From Nguyenibacter vanlangensis (GTDB taxonomy: Bacteria > Pseudomonadota > Alphaproteobacteria > Acetobacterales > Acetobacteraceae), in contig NZ_CP152276.1 in NCBI RefSeq assembly GCF_038719015.1, forward strand, positions 2,151,501-2,215,500: a DNA stretch of 64,000 bases, given 5' to 3'. This document shows, in pieces, positions 1-8,782 of this stretch (its first letter is position 1; each line of letters starts with the position of its first letter). The notes under the pieces were generated by a model that was not told where the DNA came from, ran no database searches, and saw only the letters and a list, made by a program, of their open reading frames with translations. The translations under genes and the position numbers were made by a program.

Positions 1-86
1 ATCCGGTATCGAAACATAGGGAAGTCATGCGACACCCCTGGCCAGCCTGTCTTCATACGTAAAAACCCCATAGAGAGGAACGTACC

Positions 87-197
87 ATGTCGAATATGCA
101 CCATTTTCGGGATACAGACGACAGGACATTCAAGGCGTTTCCGGGTGGCAATTTCTTCAAGGCGAACGCCTCGAACGTTTCAAACGAAATCGTTTGA
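87..197 (+). CDS. possible 36-residue small protein
   Basis: A short frame starts at ATG 87 behind a good ribosome binding site (AGAGGAA about 7 bases upstream) and ends at TGA 195-197. The predicted peptide is hydrophilic, with no signal peptide, membrane segment or recognisable family. Its stop codon falls inside the right arm of a palindrome (180-197) that belongs to a dispersed repeat, so the repeat may have truncated an older gene. No function can be given. The binding site is the only positive evidence. Confidence 0.35.
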   Translation: MSNMHHFRDTDDRTFKAFPGGNFFKANASNVSNEIV

Positions 198-250
198 ACG
201 GATGAAGGTGCTCGCCTAAATAATAGTTTAGAGCATTTTCACTGAAACAA
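180..250. repeat. dispersed intergenic repeat, copy 1
   Basis: A palindrome with arms TCAAACGA/TCGTTTGA (180-187 and 190-197) is followed by a core that reads GATGAAGGTGCTCG, then TAAATAATA, then GAGC. The same order and near-identical words recur at 6602-6699 and 47935-48029. The copy lies in the leader of the exporter gene at 276 and overlaps the end of the small frame at 87-197. Confidence 0.6.
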
Positions 251-275
251 TACTATCGTGATCCAGAGGGTAACC

Positions 276-1229
276 ATGACGGGAACAGGCGACGGAAATG
301 ACCTGACATTGAGAGGCGTCTGCATTCTGGTTCTTGTATCATTCATCTGGGGCCTGAACTTTGTCGTCATTCATCTTGGCTTGAGGCATTTTCCACCGCT
401 GTTGTTTTCCGCGCTTCGTTTTTTGTTTTGCGCGCTGCCATGGATTTTTATTGTTCCGAAGCCAAAGATATCGCTGCGATCTCTACTTTCTCTCGGAATT
501 GTTCTTGGAATACTTGTATTCGTGGGACTTTTCGTGGGAATGCATGAAGGCGTCCCAGCAGGAATTGCGTCATTAACGATGCAGGCTCAGGTCTTTTTCA
601 CCGTAATTCTCGGGAAATTCTTTCTATCTGAAAAACCCGGACCACTACAGATCCTGTCAGTGTTTATCGGCATGTTCGCCATCTTCGCGATGATCGTTAT
701 CCAGGGGACTGTCGGGACCTATGACGGGATAGTTCTGGTACTCGGTGGCGCTTTGTCATGGGGCGTGGCCAACATCATGATGAAGAAACTTCCCCGGGTG
801 AATATGCTCGGTCTGATGGTATGGATCAGCCTGATCCCGCCCGTTCCCTTGTTTCTGATGTCGATCGCCGTCGACGGATGGCCGACGGTTGCGGCCTCAC
901 TGAGAGCTTTTGACGCATCCGGCTTCATGGCAGTCGCCTATACCGGCCTGCTATCCACGATATTTGCATATGGAATGTGGGGAAGCATGCTGCAGCGTTT
1001 TCCGACCACGTCTGTTGCTCCCTTCGCGCTCCTCGTGCCTGTTTTTGCACTTCTGACAGCCTATCTGTTCCTGGGTGAACATTATACGGCAGTACAACTC
1101 TGCGCATCTGCCGTGATCATCGGTGCGCTTGCAGCGAACATCTGGCACAAGAAAATTGAGAAAGCTATTTTAAATAAAAAATTTCCAAAAAATATCATAG
1201 ATACTGAAACGGCGGGTCATGTAAAATAG
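276..1229 (+). CDS. EamA/DMT-superfamily exporter
   Basis: A predicted inner-membrane protein of about 317 residues with ten hydrophobic segments arranged as two EamA repeats, the family's usual length and layout. It resembles O-acetylserine/cysteine and amino-acid exporters of the RhaT/EamA type; the N-terminal SFIWGLNFVVIHLGL stretch is typical. The substrate cannot be read from the sequence. A GTG at 258 is in frame, but ATG 276 has an AGAGGG site at 265-270, so it is preferred. The 3' end is AT-rich and encodes a lysine-rich tail. The outer-membrane gene at 1243 follows after 13 bases and is probably co-transcribed. Confidence 0.85.
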   Translation: MTGTGDGNDLTLRGVCILVLVSFIWGLNFVVIHLGLRHFPPLLFSALRFLFCALPWIFIVPKPKISLRSLLSLGIVLGILVFVGLFVGMHEGVPAGIASLTMQAQVFFTVILGKFFLSEKPGPLQILSVFIGMFAIFAMIVIQGTVGTYDGIVLVLGGALSWGVANIMMKKLPRVNMLGLMVWISLIPPVPLFLMSIAVDGWPTVAASLRAFDASGFMAVAYTGLLSTIFAYGMWGSMLQRFPTTSVAPFALLVPVFALLTAYLFLGEHYTAVQLCASAVIIGALAANIWHKKIEKAILNKKFPKNIIDTETAGHVK

Positions 1230-1242
1230 ATAAAAATCATAC

Positions 1243-2196
1243 ATGCGGAATTATATTTCGTTCATCGCTATATCAAGTTTCTTCGTTTGTGGATTTTTTA
1301 ATCCTGCGCATGGAGGTTCTTGGGATCAATGGTATACAGGATCGTTATTGTCGCCGTCCGGAGCCCTGTTTCATAAAGGTGACATAGCGATAGAGCCGTA
1401 TTTTTCTATCCAATTGTCAAGCGTATATTTTGACAATACAGGCGGAAGACAAAATGCTGGCAGCCATTCCCAACGTATCTTAAACAATACGCTCTACAAA
1501 TACGCCATTACCGACAACCTGAGTATACAGACCATACCAGAAATCGCGCTCCGGCAGTCAGACGGAACGCACCGTCATACTGGTTTGTCCCTGGGGGATA
1601 TGCCTGTCGACGCAGTTTTGAGGTTTCTCGATATCAGGCATGGGATTCTGCATCCGGCTTTCAATCTTTTTATGGGAGTCGGTTTTCCAACGGGACAATA
1701 TGACAGATTGCGCTCCGCGAGCTTCGCGACCGGGAGCGGAACCTATGTTGCGCGTTTCGCCTTGACGGAACAATCGGCTTATCGCCTGACCGCCAGGCAC
1801 GAATTACGCATCAGAATGTGGTTGAACCTGCGCCAGCCGCTTGATCGCGTACGGACCAATGATCTGTCCTCTTATGGATCACAGTCCAGTCATGTTATTG
1901 TCGGCATGACGGCCGAAGCCGGCGTGTCAGGAGAATTGGCCTTGACGCGACAGTTCGTTCTTGCGTTCGATATCGCTCGTGATTTCTCGGCATCGTCGGT
2001 CGTTTGCGCCGACACAACCGATTTTCAGAATCCTGCGCGGCGTCTTCCCCCATCGGTATCGTGGAATATCGCGCCCGCCATTGAATATAACTGGTCATCC
2101 CGCTTTGGGATCATCATGGGGTTTTCCGCCACCGTGGCTGGCCGTAATGCCGCCGCGACGATGGTTCCTCAGTTCGCCTTCAACGCTTTCTTTTGA
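1243..2196 (+). CDS. outer-membrane beta-barrel protein, unknown substrate
   Basis: A 317-residue protein with an N-terminal signal peptide (hydrophobic stretch about residues 5-22, cleavage near AHG) and alternating amphipathic strands through to a C-terminal phenylalanine, the usual outer-membrane barrel signature. The body resembles the MetA-pathway/phenol-degradation type barrels, but that is a weak impression. The gene sits 13 bases after an EamA exporter on the same strand. The two may form an export pair across both membranes, which is inference. Base composition in the first 300 bases is lower in GC than most of the window. Confidence 0.7.
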   Translation: MRNYISFIAISSFFVCGFFNPAHGGSWDQWYTGSLLSPSGALFHKGDIAIEPYFSIQLSSVYFDNTGGRQNAGSHSQRILNNTLYKYAITDNLSIQTIPEIALRQSDGTHRHTGLSLGDMPVDAVLRFLDIRHGILHPAFNLFMGVGFPTGQYDRLRSASFATGSGTYVARFALTEQSAYRLTARHELRIRMWLNLRQPLDRVRTNDLSSYGSQSSHVIVGMTAEAGVSGELALTRQFVLAFDIARDFSASSVVCADTTDFQNPARRLPPSVSWNIAPAIEYNWSSRFGIIMGFSATVAGRNAAATMVPQFAFNAFF

Positions 2197-2271
2197 CGCT
2201 ACGGCCTTTTGCCGGGTTCGGCATTCCTCGACCAGAAGCGGAAGGCGGTCCCTCCTGTCTATACCGGACTC

Positions 2272-2664
2272 TCATTCGGTGCATGATCGCACATAGCTTA
2301 TAAGCTCCCCCGTTATCTGGTCCCAGTCAAGCGCCTCGCCCGTCCAGACATGGAAGGTTGGACGGATCGTGTTCGGGTTATCCAAGCTCACCGTCATGAC
2401 GTCGAGTTCGCCAGGGGTATCGTCCCGGCGATAGGTCAAAGGGGACCCGCACCGGCCGCAGAAGCTGCGGGTAACGCCGGGTGACGATATATAGTCGATT
2501 GGTGCGCCGCTTGTGTAGCGAAAGCCGGCGGACGGGACGCTGACGAAGGGAAGCCGGGGTGCCGACGCGGCACGCCGGCAGGTCTCGCAATGGCAGATGC
2601 CGCTGCTGAGCGGTTCACCCTCAGCGATATAGCGTACGGCTCCGCAAAGACATCCACCCTTCAT
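2272..2664 (-). CDS. GFA-family (CENP-V/GFA domain) protein
   Basis: A 130-residue cytoplasmic protein with the GFA zinc-binding cysteine pattern: GGCLCGAVRY near the N-terminus, then CHCETCRR, then FCGRCGSPL. The family includes glutathione-dependent formaldehyde-activating enzymes, but most members, this one included, have no proven substrate. Start 2664 is chosen because a strong AGGAGGG site lies just upstream on the minus strand; the frame is open further upstream (to 2727) without such a site. It converges with the outer-membrane gene at 1243-2196. Confidence 0.88.
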   Translation of the reverse strand: MKGGCLCGAVRYIAEGEPLSSGICHCETCRRAASAPRLPFVSVPSAGFRYTSGAPIDYISSPGVTRSFCGRCGSPLTYRRDDTPGELDVMTVSLDNPNTIRPTFHVWTGEALDWDQITGELISYVRSCTE

Positions 2665-2935
2665 CTGTCCCTCCTGCGCTGACCAGTTCGCCCATTCGTG
2701 CGATCGACCTTTGTCATCGATGAGCATGAATCGTTACAGCCGAAACCGCCACCTCAATTTCCAAGCGGACTCTCCGTCGGGCTATGGGCTCGGGCCGAGT
2801 GCCCCGTTCGCACGTGGCTATCCGGCCGAGATCAACCTTGAAAATCGCTTGGCCGGCGGCCGCAACCAGGTGGTTTGCGGCGCCGCGGCATCGGCGAGCG
2901 CGTCCTGCGCGCGCGGCTGACGCCGGCCCGGACAC

Positions 2936-3502
2936 CTATTGCGCGTCCAGGGCCTGGGTCAGGTATTGCTCGACCTGGCGCGTCGCGCCTGGACTGGCGA
3001 TTTCCAGGAATGTCACGCCCTCGATAATGGACAGCAATGCCGCCGGCCGTTCCGGATGGGCGGGATCGGGGACCAGGCGTGACTCGATCCAGGTCAGCCA
3101 GTCCGAGACCGCCTTCTGCGCGATCGTACCGTACGGCGCCTCGCCGGCCGCCGTGCGGGCGATCAGTTCGGTCCAGACGCGCATATAGGGGGCGACCGCC
3201 GGATCGCGTCCCATCGCCAGCACCTGCGCGACGAAACGTCCCGGCGGCAGGCGCGGGCCGTCGCTATATCTGCCCAGCAAGGATCGGAATTTTTCTCCGA
3301 CCCTGGCCAGGGTCTCGATGACCAGCGCCTCCTTGGTCCCGAAATAATAGAGCAGCATGCGGTCGCTGGTCTGCAACTGCCTGGCCAGGCCGCGCAGGCC
3401 CATATTGCCCAGCCCGTTCTGCAAAATCAGTTCGGCTGCCTGGCCAGCCAATGTCGCGCGCCGCGACGCCTTGTCGCCAGGGGCCGCATCATCCGTCATC
3501 AA
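2936..3502 (-). CDS. TetR/AcrR-family repressor
   Basis: A 188-residue regulator. The N-terminal helix-turn-helix spans about residues 15-60 (LAGQAAELILQNGLGNMGLRG... LLYYFGTKEALV), and a variable ligand-binding C-terminal domain follows. It is divergent from the membrane gene at 3591, with an 88-base intergenic region that contains two identical 17-bp direct repeats, so it very likely controls that gene and itself. The ligand is unknown. Confidence 0.9.
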   Translation of the reverse strand: MMTDDAAPGDKASRRATLAGQAAELILQNGLGNMGLRGLARQLQTSDRMLLYYFGTKEALVIETLARVGEKFRSLLGRYSDGPRLPPGRFVAQVLAMGRDPAVAPYMRVWTELIARTAAGEAPYGTIAQKAVSDWLTWIESRLVPDPAHPERPAALLSIIEGVTFLEIASPGATRQVEQYLTQALDAQ

Positions 3503-3531
3503 AATCTGTTGAATCCTCGCCGCAAGGAGAT

Positions 3532-3573
3532 TGTAGCACCCGCTTCATTTCGATAATGTAGCACCCGCTTCAT
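3532..3573. promoter_or_regulatory. tandem operator-like 17-bp repeats between TetR and DUF5367 genes
   Basis: The word TGTAGCACCCGCTTCAT occurs twice (3532-3548 and 3557-3573), giving a 25-bp period, about two and a half helical turns. The second copy ends 17 bases before the ATG at 3591. The repeats sit exactly between a TetR gene and its divergent partner, as expected for repressor binding sites. Confidence 0.65.
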
Positions 3574-3590
3574 ACGGAAGGAAAACAAGG

Positions 3591-3983
3591 ATGCTACGCT
3601 TTAGCCAGCTTATCACATGTTCCCTGGTGGCTTTCCTTTTCTGGGCCCTGGCAGCCTGGTACGTGCATGCCGTTCCCCGCAGCCTGACGGGCCTGCGCGG
3701 CGATATCGGCTTCCTGACCAGCATTCCGGTCGCGCTGTGCTGTGTCTGGCTGATCTGTCGCCTGGCGCGTCTTCAGGGCAATCAGATCCTGGCCGGCTGC
3801 GTCGTGGTGATGGCCGATGCCATGCTGTATGATGCGATCGCCCTGCGGTGGTTTCCCTTCATCTATGCCAGCAGCGACCAGGCCTGCCGTCTCGCTTCCG
3901 CATGGCTGCTCTGGGGATACGGCATCAGCGCATGGGGTGCCCTGCTGTTCGCAAACCGCTTCGGCACAATATCCAGGGCGTGA
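3591..3983 (+). CDS. DUF5367-like small membrane protein
   Basis: A 130-residue protein with four predicted membrane helices (about residues 7-27, 42-60, 67-85 and 103-122) and little else. It resembles the DUF5367 family, commonly found beside TetR regulators; the function of that family is not known. A ribosome binding site (AAGGAAAACAAGG) precedes ATG 3591. Divergent from the TetR gene at 2936-3502 and probably repressed by it through the repeats at 3532-3573. A role in stress or drug response would be inference. Confidence 0.75.
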   Translation: MLRFSQLITCSLVAFLFWALAAWYVHAVPRSLTGLRGDIGFLTSIPVALCCVWLICRLARLQGNQILAGCVVVMADAMLYDAIALRWFPFIYASSDQACRLASAWLLWGYGISAWGALLFANRFGTISRA

Positions 3984-4048
3984 CGCCCGCCTGCTCGCCC
4001 CGGTTATCGGCGGCCGGGGCCGGCCTGCGGTGCCCTGTTGTTTCTTAC

Positions 4049-4064
4049 TGTCCGGTTCCGGACA
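4049..4064. repeat. 16-bp palindrome TGTCCGG-TT-CCGGACA
   Basis: A perfect 7-bp inverted repeat with a two-base centre lies in the 183-bp gap upstream of the ABC permease gene at 4167. No T-tract follows, so it looks more like an operator than a terminator. The related word TCCGGA recurs at about 4120-4155. Confidence 0.4.
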
Positions 4065-4166
4065 GCGCGATGAGTAATTTCCATAAAATTCTTTCCATAA
4101 CAACACGTTAGAAAATTTCTGTCCGGATGTTACACTCGTCGCAAGGTCATCCGGAAAGGATCTGCG

Positions 4167-6596
4167 ATGTTCGCGAACATGCTGCTGACGTTCGGGCGCC
4201 AGTTGCAGCGTCACCGGCTCTATACCGTGCTCAATGTGCTGGGACTGGCCTGCGGCATCGCGACGTTCCTGACGCTGGCCCTGATCGTCCGGTACGAAAC
4301 ATCCTTCGATACCGCCCTTCCCGATGCGCGGCATCTCTACCGGCTGGACATGTCCTGGCACCCCGCCGGTCGTGCGCCGTCCGAAAATCCGGGCAGCAGC
4401 TTTGTGCCCTATCCGTTTCTGCAGCAGGATTTTCCCGCCATCGCGCACGCGGTCCGCGTGCTTTCCGCGTCCATGCCCGTCCGGGTCGGGCAGCAACTGG
4501 CGGCCGAAACCGTCACCATGACCGATCCGGATTTCTTCTCGGTCTTCGCGCTGCCGATCGTTGCCGGGCCGGCCCGCGGCCGGCATCTGGACGGCCCGAG
4601 CATGATCGTCATTCCGGCGCGGATCGCGCGCCGATATTTCGGCACCGTCCAGGCCGTCGGCCGGCAGATGCAGATCGACAACGACCATACGCCCTCGACC
4701 GTCACCGCGGTCTATGCCGACCCGCCCCCGAACAGCAGCGTCGATTTCGGCATCCTGACCGTCTTTCCGTCGCAGCAGTACGCAACGCTGCCCTTTACCA
4801 ACTGGGGCAGCCAGTGGGGCGCGATCTGGATCAGGGTCGACGATCCCGCCGCCGTCGCCGCCATCGGCGTGGGCCTGCATGACTATGTCGCCCGCCACCC
4901 GGTCCATCTGCCCGCGACGGCCCTGGCGCAGGATTTCGCGGGGGCGGGCCTGACGCTGGTCGGCCTGCCGGACGTCCATTTTCATGACGCCGCGATCACC
5001 GGCAGCGGGACCAGCCGCCAGCTTGTCACCATTCTCGAACTGGTGGGCATCGCGGCGCTTGCGACCGCCATCGTGAATTACGTCAACCTGGCGACCGCCC
5101 GCGCCGGCATGCGGGCGCGCGAGGTCGCGATCCGCAAGGTCATGGGCGCGTCACGCGGCGCGCTGGTCCTGCAATTCATGGGCGAGGCCCTGGCCCTGGT
5201 CGCGTGTTCCGCCCTCGTCGGGCTGGCCATGGTCGAGGTCGGCCTTGCCTGGATCGACACGCTCAGCGGCTGGACGGTGGCGTTGGACATGTCCTTCGTG
5301 CTGCCGCTGATCGTCCTGATCGTTCTGGCGGTGGGGCTGGTGGCCGGTCTCTATCCCGCGCTGGTCCTGGCCGCGTTCCGCCCTGCCCCGGTCCTGGCCG
5401 CCAGCCGCACGCCGGCCGGCGGCCGGCGTGCGGCCCTTGTCCGGAACATGCTGGTGGTGCTGCAATTCAGTTTCGCGATCGTCCTGGCGATCTGCACCCT
5501 TGTCATGACCCGCCAGGCCGCCTTCGTGCGCGATGCCCAGCGCGGCCTGCGCCAGGAGGGCGTCATCGTCATTCCAGCCCTGGACGACGACAGCCTGCGC
5601 CAGCGGCAGGCCGACATCGTCGACCGGCTGCGCCAGGTGCCGGGCGTGGTCTCGGCCACGCGGTCGGACATGTTTCCGCACCATCTGTCCGATTCCGACA
5701 ATTGGTACCGCGATGGATCGGCCAGCCGCTTTTCGGCGAACTGGGGGTATGCCACGCCCGATTATTTCGCGACCTATCATATGCGCCTGCTGGCCGGCCG
5801 TCTGTTCGACGCGGCCCATGGCGACGATTACCCGGACACGGGCAAGAGCGGCGATGCGATCCGCAATATCGTCATCAGCCGCCTGGCCGCGCATGATTTC
5901 GGCTTCGCCACGCCGGATCAGGCCATCGGCCGGCTGGTGCGCGAGGAAGGGACGGGCCGTCCGTACCGGGTCATCGGCGTGATCGACGATGTACGCTTCA
6001 ACGACATGCACAGCCCGGTCGAGGCGCTGATCTTCATTGGTACGCGCCGGCCGATCGATTATGTGGCGGCCAGCATCCGCTATGCCGGCATGCCCCAGCC
6101 CGTCGCGATGCGGCGGCTGCGCGCCGCCTGGCGGGCGATCGCGCCCGATGTCCCGTTCGACGGCACCGGCGTCCCGGATATTTTCGCCGCCGATTACCGG
6201 GCGGACCTGAATCACGGCAGGCTGTTCGCGATCGGCGCCGCCATCGCGATCCTGATCGCCTGTCTGGGACTTTACGGATTGTCGGCGTTCACCCTGTCGC
6301 GCCGGAGGCATGAAATCGCCATCCGCAAGGTCATGGGCGCCCGCGCGCGCGACATCCTGCTGCTGCTGAGCGGGCAATTCATCCGGCCGGTCCTGCTGGC
6401 CAACCTGATCGCATGGCCCATCGCCTGGGTGCTGATGCGCGTCTGGCTGGCCGGGTTCGATCAGCGGATCGCACTGGCGCCCGGATTCTTCATAGCCGTC
6501 GGCCTGGCCGCCGCGGCAATGGCCCTCATCACCGTGATCGGCCAAACCTTGCGCGTGGCCGGCGCCGAGCCCGCGCGGGCCCTTCGGCAGAATTAG
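4167..6596 (+). CDS. FtsX/MacB-type ABC transporter permease
   Basis: An 809-residue inner-membrane protein with two FtsX domains. It has an N-terminal membrane helix (about 20-40), a large periplasmic MacB-like core, a first FtsX block near residues 285-415 (AREVAIRKVMGASRGALVLQ), a second core, and a second FtsX block near 685-805 (RHEIAIRKVMGARARDILLL). Such proteins work as mechanotransmission permeases with an LolD/MacB-type ATPase for lipoprotein, peptide or antibiotic export. No ATPase gene is adjacent, so the partner must be elsewhere. Start ATG 4167 has GGAAAGGA upstream. Confidence 0.88.
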   Translation: MFANMLLTFGRQLQRHRLYTVLNVLGLACGIATFLTLALIVRYETSFDTALPDARHLYRLDMSWHPAGRAPSENPGSSFVPYPFLQQDFPAIAHAVRVLSASMPVRVGQQLAAETVTMTDPDFFSVFALPIVAGPARGRHLDGPSMIVIPARIARRYFGTVQAVGRQMQIDNDHTPSTVTAVYADPPPNSSVDFGILTVFPSQQYATLPFTNWGSQWGAIWIRVDDPAAVAAIGVGLHDYVARHPVHLPATALAQDFAGAGLTLVGLPDVHFHDAAITGSGTSRQLVTILELVGIAALATAIVNYVNLATARAGMRAREVAIRKVMGASRGALVLQFMGEALALVACSALVGLAMVEVGLAWIDTLSGWTVALDMSFVLPLIVLIVLAVGLVAGLYPALVLAAFRPAPVLAASRTPAGGRRAALVRNMLVVLQFSFAIVLAICTLVMTRQAAFVRDAQRGLRQEGVIVIPALDDDSLRQRQADIVDRLRQVPGVVSATRSDMFPHHLSDSDNWYRDGSASRFSANWGYATPDYFATYHMRLLAGRLFDAAHGDDYPDTGKSGDAIRNIVISRLAAHDFGFATPDQAIGRLVREEGTGRPYRVIGVIDDVRFNDMHSPVEALIFIGTRRPIDYVAASIRYAGMPQPVAMRRLRAAWRAIAPDVPFDGTGVPDIFAADYRADLNHGRLFAIGAAIAILIACLGLYGLSAFTLSRRRHEIAIRKVMGARARDILLLLSGQFIRPVLLANLIAWPIAWVLMRVWLAGFDQRIALAPGFFIAVGLAAAAMALITVIGQTLRVAGAEPARALRQN

Positions 6597-6601
6597 AGCG
6601 G

Positions 6602-6699
6602 ATTCCGTTCGAACGGACTCGTTCGAGCGGTGAAGAGGCTCGATCAAACAATAACCTGGAGCGTTCCACCGAACCGATGTTCGGTGGAACGCTCCAGGT
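6602..6699. repeat. dispersed intergenic repeat copy 2, ending in a long hairpin
   Basis: A CCGTTCGAACGG palindrome (6605-6616) is followed by the core TGAAGAGGCTCG...AAACAATA...GAGC shared with copies near 200 and 47940. The right part forms a perfect 21-bp inverted repeat (6654-6674 and 6679-6699) around CGAT. It lies between two convergent genes and includes the first base of the stop codon of the gene at 6699. It may act as a bidirectional terminator, although no T-run follows. Confidence 0.65.
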
Positions 6700-7697
6700 C
6701 AGATCGCCGGCAGGCGCGCGTCCATCGCCGGGTTGAAGGAGAAATCGCAGGCGCGGGTCCAGTCCGCGTCCGGCGGCAGCAGGCCGGCGGCGACCAGGAA
6801 GTCGCGCACCGCGCGGCAGCGGGCCGGCGCCATCGGGCCGATCGGCGTGCCGGCGGCGCCGAAGACCCCCAGCGACAGGAAGATCCCGCGCGACCACAGG
6901 ATCTGCGCCTCGGACATCATCGGGTTGGCCTTGCGGATCGCGTCATTGGCGGGCGACGGATCATGGGCCAGCCAGTCGGCCCAGCCGCGCATGCTGGCGC
7001 GCAGGAACCGGGCGATCGCATCGCGCCTGGTCCCCAGCACCGCCTCGGTGGTCACCAGCGCGTTGCCGTAATTTTCGACGGTGTAATCGGCCAGCATGAA
7101 GAATTTATACGGGATGCCCTTCTGCTGCACCGCATAGGGTTCCGAGGTGGCGAAAGCCTGGATCGCCACCCCCGGGTCCAGCACGAAGGGCCGGATGTCA
7201 TAGGCGTAGGGCCGCACCTGCCCGTCATCGAACCCGAAGCGCCGGCGCAGATAGGGCCATACCGCGGCGCGTACCTCGGTGCTGAGCAGGATCGTGTGGC
7301 CGCGCAGGTCCTCCAGCCGGCCGATATCGGCGTGGGCCAGCAGCCCGCCCAGCGATTTCTGGAAGGTCGTGGCGACGGCGGTCATCGGCATGCCGCGGCT
7401 GCGCGCGGTCATCGCCTCGTCCGCGCCGCCGATGATCATGTCGTAATGCCCGGCCAGCAGCAATTGCGCGCCGTTGACCTGCGGGCCGCCGGCCTCCATC
7501 GTCACGTCCAGCCCCTCGGCGGCGTAGAACCCCTTGGCCGCCGCCTGGTAGAACCCCGCATGTTCGGCCTGCGCGTACCAGTTCGTCAGGAACCGGAACG
7601 GCTGGGCCGCCGCGCGGGCCCGTCCGCCCAGCAGGCCGGCGGCGCCGATGCCGGCCATCATGTCCCTGCGCCCGATCCAGCCGCCTGCCATCGTCAT
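6699..7697 (-). CDS. NMT1/THI5-like ABC substrate-binding protein
   Basis: A 332-residue periplasmic binding protein with a twin-arginine-like signal (GRRDMMAGIGAAGLLGG, residues 9-25). The mature domain has the NMT1/THI5 fold seen in nitrate, sulfonate, taurine and pyrimidine/thiamine-precursor uptake (FLTNWYAQAEHAGFYQAAAKG; AGHYDMIIGGADE). No SsuB/SsuC-type ATPase or permease is adjacent; it follows OppF after 71 bases on the same strand. Either it uses a distant transporter or it supplies the upstream importer. The start is ATG 7697, with a second ATG at 7691. Confidence 0.82.
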   Translation of the reverse strand: MTMAGGWIGRRDMMAGIGAAGLLGGRARAAAQPFRFLTNWYAQAEHAGFYQAAAKGFYAAEGLDVTMEAGGPQVNGAQLLLAGHYDMIIGGADEAMTARSRGMPMTAVATTFQKSLGGLLAHADIGRLEDLRGHTILLSTEVRAAVWPYLRRRFGFDDGQVRPYAYDIRPFVLDPGVAIQAFATSEPYAVQQKGIPYKFFMLADYTVENYGNALVTTEAVLGTRRDAIARFLRASMRGWADWLAHDPSPANDAIRKANPMMSEAQILWSRGIFLSLGVFGAAGTPIGPMAPARCRAVRDFLVAAGLLPPDADWTRACDFSFNPAMDARLPAI

Positions 7698-7768
7698 GCC
7701 TCCACCCGCCCGGCGGATCGTAACGTATTGGCAACAGCATGCAAGCGCATCCTCGGGGCCGGCCGGTT

Positions 7769-8782
7769 TCAGCCGCCCAGCGGGAAATGGCAGGCGACCG
7801 ACCGGCCGGCGACCGTGCGCAGGGCCGGCGGTTCCGTCCGGCAGCGATCCTGCGCGATCGGGCAGCGCGTGTTGAAGCGGCAGCCGGGCGGCGGCGACAC
7901 CGGGCTGGGCACGTCGCCGCGCAGGGGCGGCGCGTGGCCGCCCGCGCGTGTCGTTGCCCCAGGGGACGCTTCAGGGAACGCCACCATGGGAACCGCCGCC
8001 AGCAGGGCCGCCGTGTAGGGATGCGCCGGCGTGTGAAGCACCGTGTCGGCAGGACCGATTTCGACGATCGCCCCCAGATACATCACCGCGACGCGGGTCG
8101 AGATCTGCCGCACCACCGCCAGGTCATGCGCGATGAAGACGTAGGTCAGGCCCAGCCGGTCGCGCAGGTCGGCGAACAAATTGACGATCTGCGCCTGGAT
8201 CGACACGTCCAGGGCCGAAACGGGCTCGTCCGCCACCACCAGCCGGGGGGACAGCGCCAGGGCGCGGGCGATATTGATGCGCTGCCGCTGGCCGCCCGAG
8301 AATTCGTGCGGATAGCGGGCCAGCGCCGCCTGCGGCAGGCCCACCAGCTCCATCAGCTCGGCCAGCCGGGCGGCGATTTCGGCCGCGCCGCGCCGGCGTC
8401 CGTCGGGCGTGCGGTGCACGCGCAGCGGCTCGGCGATCAGGTCGCCCGCGCGCCGGCGCGGGTTGAGCGCGGCCTGGGAATCCTGGAACACCATCTGCAT
8501 GCCCTGCCGCAGCGGGCGCAGCGCGCGCTCGGGCAGGGCCGTGATGTCGGTGCCGTCGAACAGGACCTGCCCCGCCGTGGGGCGCGCCAGCCGCAGCAGG
8601 CACCGCCCCAGCGTCGATTTGCCGCAGCCGGATTCGCCGACCAGCCCCAGCACCTCGCCGGGCTGTACCGCCAGCGACACCCCATCCAACGCGCGCAGCA
8701 TCTGCCCGCGCCCGACGCGATAGGCCATGTGCAGGCCGCGCGCCGCGATCAGCGGGGCCGTGGCCGGTGGAACGGCCGTCAT
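7769..8782 (-). CDS. peptide-type ABC importer ATPase, OppF/DppF-like
   Basis: A 337-residue ATPase. Walker A is GESGCGKST, the signature is FSGGQRQR, Walker B is LVVADEP, and the C-terminal oligopeptide/dipeptide extension carries the cysteine-containing GCRFNTRCPIAQDRC motif seen in this subfamily. It energises uptake of peptides, nickel or related solutes together with OppD (8779), OppB (9839) and OppC (10813). The start overlaps the OppD stop by 4 bases (ATGA), so the pair is translationally coupled. Confidence 0.93.
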   Translation of the reverse strand: MTAVPPATAPLIAARGLHMAYRVGRGQMLRALDGVSLAVQPGEVLGLVGESGCGKSTLGRCLLRLARPTAGQVLFDGTDITALPERALRPLRQGMQMVFQDSQAALNPRRRAGDLIAEPLRVHRTPDGRRRGAAEIAARLAELMELVGLPQAALARYPHEFSGGQRQRINIARALALSPRLVVADEPVSALDVSIQAQIVNLFADLRDRLGLTYVFIAHDLAVVRQISTRVAVMYLGAIVEIGPADTVLHTPAHPYTAALLAAVPMVAFPEASPGATTRAGGHAPPLRGDVPSPVSPPPGCRFNTRCPIAQDRCRTEPPALRTVAGRSVACHFPLGG

